In this document: one piece after another, positions 24,682-33,976 of the stretch
How positions within the stretch are numbered: position 1 is the stretch's first letter
Layout: the number at the start of each line of letters is the position of its first letter
NCBI GenBank assembly: GCA_963715655.1
Contig: OY970262.1
Coordinates: 992,001 to 1,056,000 of the forward strand
Direction: 5' to 3'
Length of the DNA: 64,000 bases
DNA from: JANQPD01 sp963715655
GTDB lineage: Bacteria > Bacteroidota > Bacteroidia > Flavobacteriales > Schleiferiaceae
Program-made: the position numbers and the translations under genes
Notes under the pieces: generated by a model
Seen by the model: the letters and a program-made list of their open reading frames with translations, nothing else
Told to the model about the DNA's origin: nothing
The model's database searches: none

Positions 24682-25688
24682 AAAAGAATTTAATTTACTT
24701 ATTGGTATTTGCTGTTTTACTGGCCGTTACAGGTTATTTAGTAATGCAGCGCGAAGGGAAATCTACCATTGAACGTAGCCAAAAATATGATTTTACCATT
24801 AGTGATACCGCAGCGGTAGATAAGATTATAATTTCCGATAAACGTCCTTCTAAAGTTACCCTTACCAGAGGTGAAAACGGATGGCTGGTAAATGGGGAAG
24901 GCAACGCCCGAAAGGATGCCATGGAAACGTTGCTGATGACTTTTTATCATATGGAAATGCGCAATTTTTTACCTGAGCGCATGAAACAAACGGCTATAAA
25001 AAGAATGGCGGTGTATGGCAAAAAAGTAGAGGTTTACCAAAATGGAGCGCTTTTTAAAACATTTTTTGTGGGCACAGAATCGCAAGATGAAATGGCCACG
25101 TATATGATGATTGAAGGTTCTGATGCTCCTTATGCAGTTTCAATTCCCGGATTTAACGGTTATTTAAGTACTCGTTTTTTTACTGATGCTAGCCTTTGGC
25201 GCAGCCGTACCATATTTGGCTTACCGGTAAACCGCATACGCTCAGTAGAAATTTTATACCCGCGAGACCCAGCCAATAGTTTTTCTGTAGTTCGTTTTTC
25301 GGACGATAGCACGTACGTAAAAAAAGTAGCTAGCGGAAACGTGTTGCGTAATGTAAACATGGTAAACGTAAAGCTTTTTTTAAGCGGTTTTGAAAAGTTG
25401 AGTTATGAAGGCGCCATAGTGCCAACTGACCCAATTTATGCAAGGCGCGATTCATTGTTGGCCAGCACCCCCGCTTTTGTTATTAGCGCTACCGATACAG
25501 AAGGAAACAGTAAAAAATTAAGTGCCTACTACATAAAAGCAGATGAAGAAATGACGAATGAAGCCGGTGTTCCGCTGCAATTTGACCCAGATCGTTTGCA
25601 CGCTTTTATTGATAATGACCGCATGGTGTTGGTGCAGTATTTCGGTTTACAGAATGTTTTATTACGTCCTGAGTTTTTTCAGCAGTAA
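24678..25688 (+). CDS. DUF4340-like membrane-anchored protein
   Basis: 336 residues from ATG 24678, the ATGA overlap with gldG; an earlier in-frame ATG at 24591 lies well inside gldG and is unlikely. One N-terminal membrane helix (about 4-22) and a periplasmic part of repeated beta units with a DUF4340-like pattern (IIISDKRPSKVTLTRGENGW, then DAMETLLMTFYHMEMRNFLP). DUF4340 proteins often follow ABC-2 permease/GldG-like pairs, suggesting a third envelope component of that transporter. Direct function is unknown. Confidence 0.75.
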   Translation: MKKNLIYLLVFAVLLAVTGYLVMQREGKSTIERSQKYDFTISDTAAVDKIIISDKRPSKVTLTRGENGWLVNGEGNARKDAMETLLMTFYHMEMRNFLPERMKQTAIKRMAVYGKKVEVYQNGALFKTFFVGTESQDEMATYMMIEGSDAPYAVSIPGFNGYLSTRFFTDASLWRSRTIFGLPVNRIRSVEILYPRDPANSFSVVRFSDDSTYVKKVASGNVLRNVNMVNVKLFLSGFEKLSYEGAIVPTDPIYARRDSLLASTPAFVISATDTEGNSKKLSAYYIKADEEMTNEAGVPLQFDPDRLHAFIDNDRMVLVQYFGLQNVLLRPEFFQQ

Positions 25689-25709
25689 ACGAAACCACAT
25701 TTTGTTAAA

Positions 25710-25723
25710 AAATTGGCCAATTT
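25710..25723. promoter_or_regulatory. 14-bp palindrome upstream of dnaN
   Basis: AAATTGGCCAATTT is a perfect 14-bp palindrome, 27 bases before the -7 box at 25751. It is a candidate protein-binding site; no regulator is known. Confidence 0.35.
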
Positions 25724-25750
25724 GAGGAACTTAGCCCAACTAAAAGCCGC

Positions 25751-25758
25751 TATATTTG
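25751..25758 (+). promoter_or_regulatory. TAnnTTTG -7 box for dnaN
   Basis: TATATTTG lies 75 bases before the dnaN start. No TTG was found at the preferred distance upstream. Confidence 0.55.
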
Positions 25759-25833
25759 TGCCTTAAGAAAATAAAAAATTAGGGCAGGCCAAAGTTTATT
25801 CCAGCTCATAAATTTATAAAACCAATACATCGC

Positions 25834-26955
25834 ATGAAGTTTATAGTATCAAGCGGAAGCTTATTGAAACAATTGCAAATTGCCGGAGGCGTGTTGAATA
25901 ACAACAATACCTTGGCTATTTTAGATAACTTTCTGTTTGATTTAAAGGATGGTGTGCTCACCATTTCTGCTTCTGATTTAGAAAGCACTATCAGCTCTAC
26001 CATTTCGGTAGATAGTGAAGATGAAGGTTTAGCCGCTATTCCGGCTCGTTTACTTTTAGATAGTTTAAAATCGCTGCCCGAGCAACCAATCACATTTATT
26101 ATTGATGCCAAAAATAGTAGTGTTGAGTTGAGTTCTGATTACGGAAAATACTCTTTGGCTTATGTTGATGGTGAAGAATTTCCCCGTTTGCCGGATATGG
26201 AAGACACTAGCAAAACGGTGCTTCCCGGAGAAATTTTAGCCACCGCTATTAATAAAACTTTATTTGCAGCCGGCAATGACGAACTGCGCCCGGTAATGAG
26301 TGGCGTATTTTTTCAGTTTAATAGCAGTAACCTAACGTTTGTAGCTACTGATGCGCATAAATTAGTGCGTTACCGCAGAAACGATTTTAAAAGTGACCAT
26401 ACCGCAGAATTTATAATGCCGCGTAAACCGCTTAATATTTTAAAATCTGTATTGGTGAGTGCGGGTGATGAGGTGCAAATTATTTACAATGAAACTAACG
26501 TCCGCTTTGAGTTTGAAAATATCATTCTTACCTGCCGTTTAATTGATGGTAAATATCCAAATTACGAAGCGGTAATTCCTAAAGAAAACCCAAACGTAAT
26601 GGAAATTGAACGCAATGCTTTTCATAATTCCGTAAAGCGTGTTTCTATATTTTCTAATAAAACTACCCATCAGGTACGTTTAAAAATTGCCGGTTCTGAA
26701 TTACAGGTTTCGGCTGAAGATTTAGACTTTAGCAACAAAGCACATGAGCGTTTAAACTGTAATTACAGTGGTGATGATATGGAAATTGGGTTTAACAGCC
26801 GTTTCTTATTAGAAATGCTAAATAACCTTGATTCTGATATTGTAAATCTAGAAATGTCGGCACCAAACCGCGCTGGAATTATTATTCCTGTTGATAGCCT
26901 TGAAGAGGGTGAAGACGTATTAATGCTGGTGATGCCGGTGATGTTAAACGCATAA
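25834..26955 (+). CDS. dnaN: DNA polymerase III beta sliding clamp
   Basis: 373 residues, the usual length, made of three similar DNA-clamp domains of ~120 residues. The start (MKFIVSSGSLLKQLQIAGGV), the middle FVATDAHKLVRY and the C-terminal VMPVML end match bacterial beta clamps. A dimer of this protein encircles DNA and tethers the replicative polymerase. It has its own promoter after the gld run. It is followed after 15 bases by a phosphoesterase gene. Confidence 0.96.
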   Translation: MKFIVSSGSLLKQLQIAGGVLNNNNTLAILDNFLFDLKDGVLTISASDLESTISSTISVDSEDEGLAAIPARLLLDSLKSLPEQPITFIIDAKNSSVELSSDYGKYSLAYVDGEEFPRLPDMEDTSKTVLPGEILATAINKTLFAAGNDELRPVMSGVFFQFNSSNLTFVATDAHKLVRYRRNDFKSDHTAEFIMPRKPLNILKSVLVSAGDEVQIIYNETNVRFEFENIILTCRLIDGKYPNYEAVIPKENPNVMEIERNAFHNSVKRVSIFSNKTTHQVRLKIAGSELQVSAEDLDFSNKAHERLNCNYSGDDMEIGFNSRFLLEMLNNLDSDIVNLEMSAPNRAGIIIPVDSLEEGEDVLMLVMPVMLNA

Positions 26956-26970
26956 AAATCCCGCAGTATT

Positions 26971-27621
26971 TTGCAGGTATTGGTAATTGGAGACGTACAC
27001 GCTTGCTACCATACACTAAAAGCATTGGTGGAAACCTATTGGAATCCTCAAGAAATGGTGTTGGTGCAATTGGGCGACCTTATTAATAAGGGGCGGCATA
27101 ATGCGTGGACAATAAATTACTATTGGGAGTTGCAACGCAAACATCCCGGTAAGGTAATTTGGCTAAGAGGAAACCATGAGCATGCACTTGTAAAAAAAAT
27201 CCAAAATAGACCGTGGAGTGAAAATTTACAACGCTTAGACACCAATTTATCTAAACACGCAAAAAGCTTATTTCAATTAAGCATTCATCTTAAAAATCAA
27301 CCTTTGGTTTGGGAGAACGACCATGTTTTAATTACCCATGCCGGCTACCATAAAAAGCCTGAAAAAAATACAGATTTAGAACACCCGCGCAGCATTATTA
27401 ATAATAGGGAAGAGCTTAAAAGTTTACCTAAAATGCAAATCGTAGGTCACAATGTAGTGGAAGGTAATAAGCCCATTTTTTCTCCTAAAGAAAATGCGTG
27501 GCGTATAGATACGGGTGCTTACGCTAAAAAATATCTTTCTGCACTTTTGATAGATGAAAATGGAAAAACCAGCGTAATTCGCCAGGCGGTAAACCCAGCG
27601 GATCAGATTGCTTCAAATTAA
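26971..27621 (+). CDS. PrpE/ApaH-like metallophosphoesterase
   Basis: 216 residues with the complete calcineurin-type metal centre: D8 and H10 in GDVHACY, D36 in GDLINKG, N68/H69 in GNHE, H123 in THAG and H160 in GHNVV. Family members hydrolyse diadenosine tetraphosphate or phosphoprotein substrates; which applies here is unknown. The start is TTG 26971: there is no ATG between the dnaN stop and the GDVH motif, and the family begins about seven residues before it. Probably co-transcribed with dnaN. Confidence 0.85.
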   Translation: MQVLVIGDVHACYHTLKALVETYWNPQEMVLVQLGDLINKGRHNAWTINYYWELQRKHPGKVIWLRGNHEHALVKKIQNRPWSENLQRLDTNLSKHAKSLFQLSIHLKNQPLVWENDHVLITHAGYHKKPEKNTDLEHPRSIINNREELKSLPKMQIVGHNVVEGNKPIFSPKENAWRIDTGAYAKKYLSALLIDENGKTSVIRQAVNPADQIASN

Positions 27622-27799
27622 ATAATCATTTCCGGTTAGGATAATTCTTTGATTTAATTAGGCCATTATATTCACTTTGTCTTAAAAATTACGCAATTCT
27701 GCGTATTGTCTGCATTTGGTCGCTTGCCGTGCTTTGTTTCAACAAAAAGCGGTAGCCGAAAAGCATAAATAGAGTAGGCAATTTTTAAACTTTTACATC

Positions 27800-28342
27800 A
27801 TGAGAAAATTAGGAACTGTGTTAGCGGCATGTGCTTTAATGCTTGGATTTTGTAATCAGGCGAGCGCACAAATTGAAGAAGGTCAGATTGATCTTAACTT
27901 AGGATTAGGTTTGGGCGTAAGAGGCGTAACGGGAGATATTGGTATTCCGCCTATTAGCATTAGTGGTGATTATGCAATTACCGATGAGTTTACCGCAGGT
28001 GGCTACTTAGGTTATTACAGCTCTAGCACCGAAAGTTTTGGCTACACCTTTAATTATAGTTACACCATTATTGGTGTTAGAGGAACGTATCACCGCGAAT
28101 TTGTAGAAAATTTAGATACCTACGGTGGCGCAATGTTGGGCTACAATGTAGGTACAAGTAGTGTGGATGAACCAGCTGGTGCAAATCCTGCTTTTTCTCC
28201 TCAGGCGCAAAGTGTGGGCGGTATTGCCTATAGCTTTTTAATAGGCGCGCGTTATCATTTTACTGATAATATTGGCGCTTTTGCAGAGCTAGGTTACGGT
28301 ATTTCGTATTTATCACTAGGGCTTACTTACAGAATAAACTAA
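27800..28342 (+). CDS. small outer-membrane beta-barrel protein
   Basis: 180 residues with a signal peptide (1-24, ending ASAQ). The mature part is glycine-rich and built of short amphipathic strands (IDLNLGLGLGVRG, AGGYLGYYSS, YSFLIGARYHF, GYGISYLSLGLTYRIN), as in eight-stranded barrels of Bacteroidota. No specific family is recognised. Monocistronic: it is followed by a terminator at 28368. No good -7 box was found upstream. Confidence 0.7.
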   Translation: MRKLGTVLAACALMLGFCNQASAQIEEGQIDLNLGLGLGVRGVTGDIGIPPISISGDYAITDEFTAGGYLGYYSSSTESFGYTFNYSYTIIGVRGTYHREFVENLDTYGGAMLGYNVGTSSVDEPAGANPAFSPQAQSVGGIAYSFLIGARYHFTDNIGAFAELGYGISYLSLGLTYRIN

Positions 28343-28367
28343 GCTGTACTAACCATATATTTTATTA

Positions 28368-28405
28368 AAAACCCTCAAAGCAAAATGCTTTGGGGGTTTC
28401 TTTTT
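28368..28405 (+). terminator. terminator after the small barrel gene
   Basis: CCCTCAAAGC pairs with GCTTTGGGGG (one T-G wobble) around an AAAAT loop, followed by TTTCTTTTT. Confidence 0.8.
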
Positions 28406-28433
28406 GCCCTTCACTTGCATTGCCTTAGCTTTG
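28404..28433 (+). promoter_or_regulatory. promoter of pruA (TTG-N19-TAnnTTTG)
   Basis: TTG at 28404-28406 and TAGCTTTG at 28426-28433 are spaced 19 bases, matching the Bacteroidota -33/-7 consensus. The start codon follows 34 bases later. Confidence 0.65.
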
Positions 28434-28466
28434 CGAACAAGCATATTTCAACTAAAAAAAACAAAC

Positions 28467-30098
28467 ATGATAAGAGGTTTTTACCAAGTGCCGTTGGCTA
28501 TAAATGAACCAGTATTGAGTTACGGAGCTGGTTCTCCCGAAAGGAAAGCGTTATACGCAGCTTATGATAAGATGTGGAATGAGCAAATAGAAATTCCTAT
28601 GATTATTGGTGGCGAAAAAATTACCACCGGTAAAATGGAGCGTGTAATGCCTCCGCATGATCATCAGCGTAATGTTGGTAGCTACCATTTTGGTGAAGCC
28701 AAACACGTACACCAAGCTATTGACGCGGCTTTGGCGGCTAAAGAAGATTGGGAGAAATTAAGTTGGGAAAATAAAGCAGCCATCTTTTTAAAAGCGGCTG
28801 ACCTTATTGCCGGCCCTTATCGCTACAAGTTGAACGCTGCAACCATGATTAGCCAAGGTAAAAATGCCATGCAAGCAGAAATTGATGCCGCCTGCGAAAC
28901 GATTGACTTTTTGCGCTTTAACGTGCAATACATGAGCGAAATTTATAGCGAGCAGCCCGATAGTAACGAAGGACTTTGGAACCGTGTAGATTACCGCCCG
29001 TTAGAAGGATTTACTTTTGCTATTACTCCATTTAACTTTACGGCTATTGCCGGAAACTTGCCCAGTTGTATGGCTATGATGGGCAATACCGTAGTTTGGA
29101 AGCCGAGCTTAAATCAAATATATAGTGCTAAGGTTTTGATGGATATTTTTGAAGAAGCGGGCGTACCTCCGGGAGTAATTAATATGATTGTAACCGACCC
29201 GGCTGAAACAGCAGACATCGTATTTGCACATAAAGATTTTGCCGGATTGCATTATACAGGATCTACGGAAGTGTTTAAGAATATTTGGCAAACCATAGGG
29301 AATAATATTCATAAATATCGCACCTATCCGCGTATAGTGGGCGAAACAGGTGGTAAAGATTTTATAATGGTTCACAAATCTTCCATTGCACAGCAAGTAG
29401 CTACTGCCATGACGCGTGGTGCTTTTGAATATCAGGGTCAAAAATGTAGTGCAGCTTCAAGAGCCTATATTCCAGATAATTTGTGGAATGATGTGAAGAA
29501 AATTTTATTGGAGCAGATTTCAACCATTAAAATGGGTACTCCGCGTGAAGCGAAAAACTTTGTAAACGCTGTAATTCATGAACGTAGCTTTGATAAAATT
29601 GCCAAGTACATTGATGGAGCAAAAGCCGATAGCGATGCTGAAATTATTGCTGGTGGTGGCTACGATAAAAGTAAAGGCTACTTTATTGAGCCTACTGTAA
29701 TTGTAACCACCAATCCTAAATATACTACCATAGAAACTGAATTATTTGGGCCAGTACTTACGGTGTATGTGTATGATGCTGATAAATATGAAGAAACACT
29801 TGAGTTGGTAGATGGTACTTCTGAATACGCATTAACGGGTGCTTTATTTTCTCAAGATAGATACGCTTTGCAGTTGGGAATGGAAAAGCTGCGCAACGCA
29901 GCCGGTAATTTTTACATTAACGATAAACCAACCGGAGCAGTTGTTGGTCAGCAGCCTTTTGGTGGTGCGCGCGCGTCCGGTACTAATGATAAAGCCGGCT
30001 CGGCTCAAAACTTATATCGCTGGGTAAGCCCAAGGTTAATTAAAGAAACTTTTAATCCTCCTACCGATTATAAATATCCATTTTTAGAGCAAGAATAG
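28467..30098 (+). CDS. pruA: L-glutamate gamma-semialdehyde (1-pyrroline-5-carboxylate) dehydrogenase
   Basis: 543 residues from ATG 28467; an in-frame ATG at 28404 would run through the promoter. The enzyme oxidises glutamate semialdehyde from proline breakdown to glutamate with NAD+. Aldehyde-dehydrogenase landmarks are TPFNFTAIAGNLP, HYTGSTEVFK, VGETGGKD with the active-site-adjacent Glu, and catalytic C327 in QKCSAASR. The length and N-terminal extension match the single-function PruA type rather than bifunctional PutA. No proline dehydrogenase is adjacent. Confidence 0.95.
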   Translation: MIRGFYQVPLAINEPVLSYGAGSPERKALYAAYDKMWNEQIEIPMIIGGEKITTGKMERVMPPHDHQRNVGSYHFGEAKHVHQAIDAALAAKEDWEKLSWENKAAIFLKAADLIAGPYRYKLNAATMISQGKNAMQAEIDAACETIDFLRFNVQYMSEIYSEQPDSNEGLWNRVDYRPLEGFTFAITPFNFTAIAGNLPSCMAMMGNTVVWKPSLNQIYSAKVLMDIFEEAGVPPGVINMIVTDPAETADIVFAHKDFAGLHYTGSTEVFKNIWQTIGNNIHKYRTYPRIVGETGGKDFIMVHKSSIAQQVATAMTRGAFEYQGQKCSAASRAYIPDNLWNDVKKILLEQISTIKMGTPREAKNFVNAVIHERSFDKIAKYIDGAKADSDAEIIAGGGYDKSKGYFIEPTVIVTTNPKYTTIETELFGPVLTVYVYDADKYEETLELVDGTSEYALTGALFSQDRYALQLGMEKLRNAAGNFYINDKPTGAVVGQQPFGGARASGTNDKAGSAQNLYRWVSPRLIKETFNPPTDYKYPFLEQE

Positions 30099-30105
30099 AT
30101 TTTTA

Positions 30106-30134
30106 AAAGCGAGCCGAAAGGCTCGCTTTTTTTT
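30106..30134 (+). terminator. terminator after pruA
   Basis: AAAGCGAGCC and GGCTCGCTTT enclose a GAAA tetraloop, followed by eight T. A near copy of the core stem and loop occurs at 33266-33279. Confidence 0.92.
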
Positions 30135-30206
30135 GATGTAACCAGTTAGTATTAACACGCACCAAACCAAAAAAAAACAAAGTGAAAATATTTCATATTT
30201 GCACTT

Positions 30207-32207
30207 ATGTATTTTACCGCGTTTAAAAAATTTGTCTCCACACCTTTTACCTTGCTGCTTTTTGGCTTGGTAATTTGTTTGTTGGCTTTTTCTACGCAAA
30301 CGCTTGATGCCACCTTGGCGCCTAGGTTTACTTTATTTGGAGCATTGCTCTTTTTACTAGCGCTAGTAAGCTTATTTTTAAACAGTAGCCTAAAAAAAAC
30401 AAGAGGTGCAATTGTACCATTTCTGCTGTTTCTAGTTGTGGAAGCATTCAGCCTTTTATACGCAACTAACTACAGCGAAGGAATTTTTATTTGGCTTAGA
30501 GATGCCGGCTTGTTCCTATTCCTGTTGTATTTTATTGCCTGGTTTAAAAGTGATTTTTCAGTTTTAAACCTTGCCAAAGTACTATTACTTGTAAATACTG
30601 TTATTACATTTTTAGGTTTATTTCAATACGTTCAAGCCGATGTTTTTTATAACCAAACCAAAAGCTACGAAGTAGTTTCATTACTCGGCCACCGAAATCT
30701 GTTTGCTTCAGCCTTAGTTTTATGTTTACCCTTTGCTCTTTATACGCTTTTATATAGCGGCAAGTTTTGGCGGTTTTTTGCAGTGGTTATTGTTGCGCTT
30801 AACCTGTTTTTGATTTTTGCTTTACAATCGCGAACCGCGTGGCTTGCTTTGCTGGTTTTTTTAATGAGTTTGCTACTATGGAAATTAATAGCAGTACGGA
30901 TTAAAAATGTTAGAATAGCTGTTTTGCGCAACGTGCTTTTAACTTTAGGAGCGCTGGCTTTACTTACGTTTAGCATAGCTTATAGTGTGCACAAAAGCGA
31001 AGATCAAAAAGGTAAAAAACTAACGTCACAATTAGGTTTCAATGGTTCTGATCAGCAGGATTTTACGGTAAAAGAACGCTTGCAATTGTGGCAAGGTACT
31101 TTTAGAATGATTTGGGAAGAAGGGTACGGTGGAGTAGGAGCCGGCAATTGGAAAATTTTGTTTCCTGCGTATGGCTCAGATATGTGGCGGGCAAGGCAAG
31201 GTTTGGTGCAGTTTCAGCGGCCGCATAATGATTATTTGTGGGTATTGGCAGAAACAGGAATTATAGGTTTACTTACTTATTTGGGTGGTTTTATTTGGGT
31301 GCTCGTTTTAAGCATACAGGTTATTACCAAGCTCCAAAAACAGGAAAAAATTTTAGTTGGATTATTACTTTCGGGGTTGGTGAGCTATTTCGTAATAGCA
31401 TTTTTTAGCTTTCCGCGAGAGCGTATGTTTCATCAATTAATGCTCTATACTTACCTTGGAATCCTACTGTCGTTACAACCAAATTCTAAAACCGGTGTTT
31501 CAAATTTAACTTCTCGGATTGTGCATTTTTTCGGTTTGCTTATCAGCTTAGCTATTTTTTGTTTGGGTTTGGCGTGGTATAAGGGTGAGCGGGCGGTGCG
31601 TAAAATAAATGATGCGCGTGTAAAAGGAAATTGGCAGCAATTGCAAAATGAGTACAAAACAGTTGCTCAAAACAAGTGGTATAAAATGGATGCTACCGCT
31701 ACACCTTTAAGTTTTTATAGCGGATTGGCGTATCTCAACCTTGGTGAATATCAGAAAGCACAAAATGCGTTTGTAGCGGCTAGCCTTTTGCATCCTAATA
31801 ATATTAATGTGCTTAACAATTGTGCTAATGTGTATTTTTTGCAGGGCAAACAAGACACTGCCCTAATATTTTACAAACGAGCGCTTGAGGTTTCACCTAA
31901 GTATTTAGATGGAGCGCTTAATTTGATGGCTGCCTATTATAATAGTGGTGATATAAACAATGCTTACGCGATATTGCGCAAATATGAAGCAGTATTTTTA
32001 GAAGAACTTCCTAATTTTAATAGTTTGCAGGAGTACCGATTAGCAATTCTAAAGACGAAGTTCAGCTTGTTATTAGCAAATCAAAAGCAAGATAGTATAG
32101 ATTTTACCTTCCAAAATATAAATGCTGAACAGATGGAAAAAGCACACTTTCAATCCATTGAAAAAGAGGTGTCTTTAGAAGCATACTTAAAAAAAAAGGG
32201 CCGATAA
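30207..32207 (+). CDS. O-antigen ligase-like membrane protein with C-terminal TPR repeats
   Basis: 666 residues. About twelve hydrophobic helices fill residues 1-460, with a large periplasmic loop holding GAGNWK and RPHNDYLWVLAETGIIGLL; the HND-ET segment is typical of the Wzy_C/WaaL family. These enzymes join or polymerise O-antigen or other glycans on the periplasmic face, or glycosylate proteins. Residues ~500-600 form TPR helices (for example YLNLGEYQKAQNAFVAASLLHPNN), a protein-contact module. No glycan gene cluster is adjacent, so the substrate is unknown. A one-mismatch -7 box (CATATTTG) lies just upstream. Confidence 0.82.
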   Translation: MYFTAFKKFVSTPFTLLLFGLVICLLAFSTQTLDATLAPRFTLFGALLFLLALVSLFLNSSLKKTRGAIVPFLLFLVVEAFSLLYATNYSEGIFIWLRDAGLFLFLLYFIAWFKSDFSVLNLAKVLLLVNTVITFLGLFQYVQADVFYNQTKSYEVVSLLGHRNLFASALVLCLPFALYTLLYSGKFWRFFAVVIVALNLFLIFALQSRTAWLALLVFLMSLLLWKLIAVRIKNVRIAVLRNVLLTLGALALLTFSIAYSVHKSEDQKGKKLTSQLGFNGSDQQDFTVKERLQLWQGTFRMIWEEGYGGVGAGNWKILFPAYGSDMWRARQGLVQFQRPHNDYLWVLAETGIIGLLTYLGGFIWVLVLSIQVITKLQKQEKILVGLLLSGLVSYFVIAFFSFPRERMFHQLMLYTYLGILLSLQPNSKTGVSNLTSRIVHFFGLLISLAIFCLGLAWYKGERAVRKINDARVKGNWQQLQNEYKTVAQNKWYKMDATATPLSFYSGLAYLNLGEYQKAQNAFVAASLLHPNNINVLNNCANVYFLQGKQDTALIFYKRALEVSPKYLDGALNLMAAYYNSGDINNAYAILRKYEAVFLEELPNFNSLQEYRLAILKTKFSLLLANQKQDSIDFTFQNINAEQMEKAHFQSIEKEVSLEAYLKKKGR

Positions 32208-32286
32208 CTAAATGAATCCTGTTTAATTGTGAAACATCAAATTTTATTTTGCAACTTTCACGCTTTATTATCCTCTTTATTAAATT

Positions 32287-33222
32287 ATGAAAAAATTATT
32301 ATTCTTAACATTACTGAGTTTTGGAGCTCCATCTCTTTTTGCACAATCTATTACGGGTATTTCTCCTGATAAAGGCGAAGCGGGACAAACATTACCCATT
32401 ATTATTTCCGGTCAAAATACTTCCTTTACCGGTGGAAACAATACTTTTTTACAGTTAAGACAAGGGCCAAGTGTAATTGGTCAAAGTGGTAACAGCGGTT
32501 TTACAAATATATCGGTAGTGAATAGTAGCAGCATTTCTGCCAATTTAAGTTTACCCGGCAGCAGCACACTAGGCTTTTATGATTTGTGGGTTTCTTCAGG
32601 TTCATCCACGCTTCAAAAATTAATGGCATTTGAAGTAATTTCACCGAGCCCTACACCTAAAGTAACTATAAGTCCCGTGGGCGCACAACCAAATAGAACG
32701 ATAAATGCCACCTTTACGGTTACAGGGTCAAGCTTTAAAACTACCGCTCAAAAAATTGAAAAAGTTTGGTTAAGCTTGGGTACTCAAGTAATTGAAGTTG
32801 TAAATAATGTGCAAGTGCTAAGCGCCAATAGCTTTTCGGCTAACGTTGTAATTCCGGCAAACAGCGCGCAAGGAAATTGGGATGTGAGTGTGTACACTGA
32901 TGATAAAAAACTATACACTAGCAAGGCGGCTTTTCAAATAACCAATACGTTTAGCCGAAACGAGTATAACAACGCGGCTTTTGAATTGTATCCTAATCCG
33001 GCTAGCGAAAAGGTTTTAGTTACGTTTGAAGGCACATATCCACAAATGGAAGTGAAAATTTTTGATTTAACCGGTAAGTCTATTTCCAATTTTACCTACA
33101 AGCGTAATTTTGAAGAAAATAAAATGGAAGTACTTACGGAAACTTTGCCAACCGGTGTGTATATGATGCAGTTTATTGCTAATAATCAGATTATAGCAGT
33201 TAAGAAATTGGTGCGCAAATAA
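32287..33222 (+). CDS. T9SS-secreted protein with IPT/TIG-like domains
   Basis: 311 residues. A signal peptide (1-19, ending LFAQ) is followed by two Ig-like units: the first at about 20-118 (ITGISPDKGEAGQTLPIIISG) resembles an IPT/TIG domain, and the second at about 125-215. The last ~80 residues form a T9SS type A sorting domain (FELYPNPASEKVLVTF, then LPTGVYMMQF and a basic KKLVRK end). It is probably displayed on the surface or released. No catalytic motif. A terminator follows at 33265. Confidence 0.85.
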   Translation: MKKLLFLTLLSFGAPSLFAQSITGISPDKGEAGQTLPIIISGQNTSFTGGNNTFLQLRQGPSVIGQSGNSGFTNISVVNSSSISANLSLPGSSTLGFYDLWVSSGSSTLQKLMAFEVISPSPTPKVTISPVGAQPNRTINATFTVTGSSFKTTAQKIEKVWLSLGTQVIEVVNNVQVLSANSFSANVVIPANSAQGNWDVSVYTDDKKLYTSKAAFQITNTFSRNEYNNAAFELYPNPASEKVLVTFEGTYPQMEVKIFDLTGKSISNFTYKRNFEENKMEVLTETLPTGVYMMQFIANNQIIAVKKLVRK

Positions 33223-33264
33223 GATATAGATGCGTTTAATAGCGAAAAATTTTACTGAGGAAAA

Positions 33265-33286
33265 TGAGCCGAAAGGCTCGTTTTTT
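33265..33286 (+). terminator. terminator after the T9SS protein
   Basis: GAGCC-GAAA-GGCTC followed by GTTTTTT. The stem-loop core is the same as that of the pruA terminator at 30106. Confidence 0.85.
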
Positions 33287-33317
33287 ATACAGTTAAAAGT
33301 GCAAAAAAACTAGAACT

Positions 33318-33758
33318 ATGCAGATACAGAAATGGACATTAAGCATTTTTGCTTTATTATTTTTCTATTTGATTTCATGTAAAAAGGATACAGAACAACA
33401 AAACCCAGTGGTTATAAATCAAAAGCAGCGTTTAAGTGGGGTGTGGAGGGTAGATTCAACAATTGAAGAGACCGGTATGTTTTTTATACATTATCAAAGT
33501 TCTTTCCACCTATTAGATTTTAAGCAGGAGAATAAGATGATTGAAACAGAATTCTCTAAGGTAACTACCTATGATTTCAATTATTTACCAAATTTCTCCA
33601 TAGTATCTGATATTAACGAGGATGGAGATTTAGATACGAGTAAGGTTTTATTTTATAGTGATACTAGAGCTGACTTAGTAACGGAAATTGCGGTTAATGA
33701 CACCGGTTCCGGAGGAAATTATTGGAAGAAAACCTATGTGATTACCAAGAAGGAGTGA
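33318..33758 (+). CDS. lipocalin-like hypothetical lipoprotein
   Basis: 146 residues with lipobox YLISC and C21. The start of the mature part (QKQRLSGVWRVDSTIEETG) and the alternating strands after it resemble lipocalin-like proteins of Bacteroidota, in which a G-x-W motif opens the fold. A short acidic DINEDGDLDTS segment may bind calcium. Function unknown; monocistronic. The 218 bases after it hold no recognisable feature. Confidence 0.65.
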   Translation: MQIQKWTLSIFALLFFYLISCKKDTEQQNPVVINQKQRLSGVWRVDSTIEETGMFFIHYQSSFHLLDFKQENKMIETEFSKVTTYDFNYLPNFSIVSDINEDGDLDTSKVLFYSDTRADLVTEIAVNDTGSGGNYWKKTYVITKKE

Positions 33759-33976
33759 GTACAAACGTTAGAATTACGCTATTTTACGGAACCCCAAATA
33801 AACCTTTGGCAGCATTTATTCCACATTTTTATACTTGTTAAATGCTTTTGCAGCGCTAAGTTTTACAGCTCACCAGAAGCTTCATTATTTATGTAAGCGC
33901 ATCATGTAAAACATATACTTCAAGTGCCTTTTAGGTATTAGATTTACCGATGTACACGTCCTTGAAAAGCCAGCAC

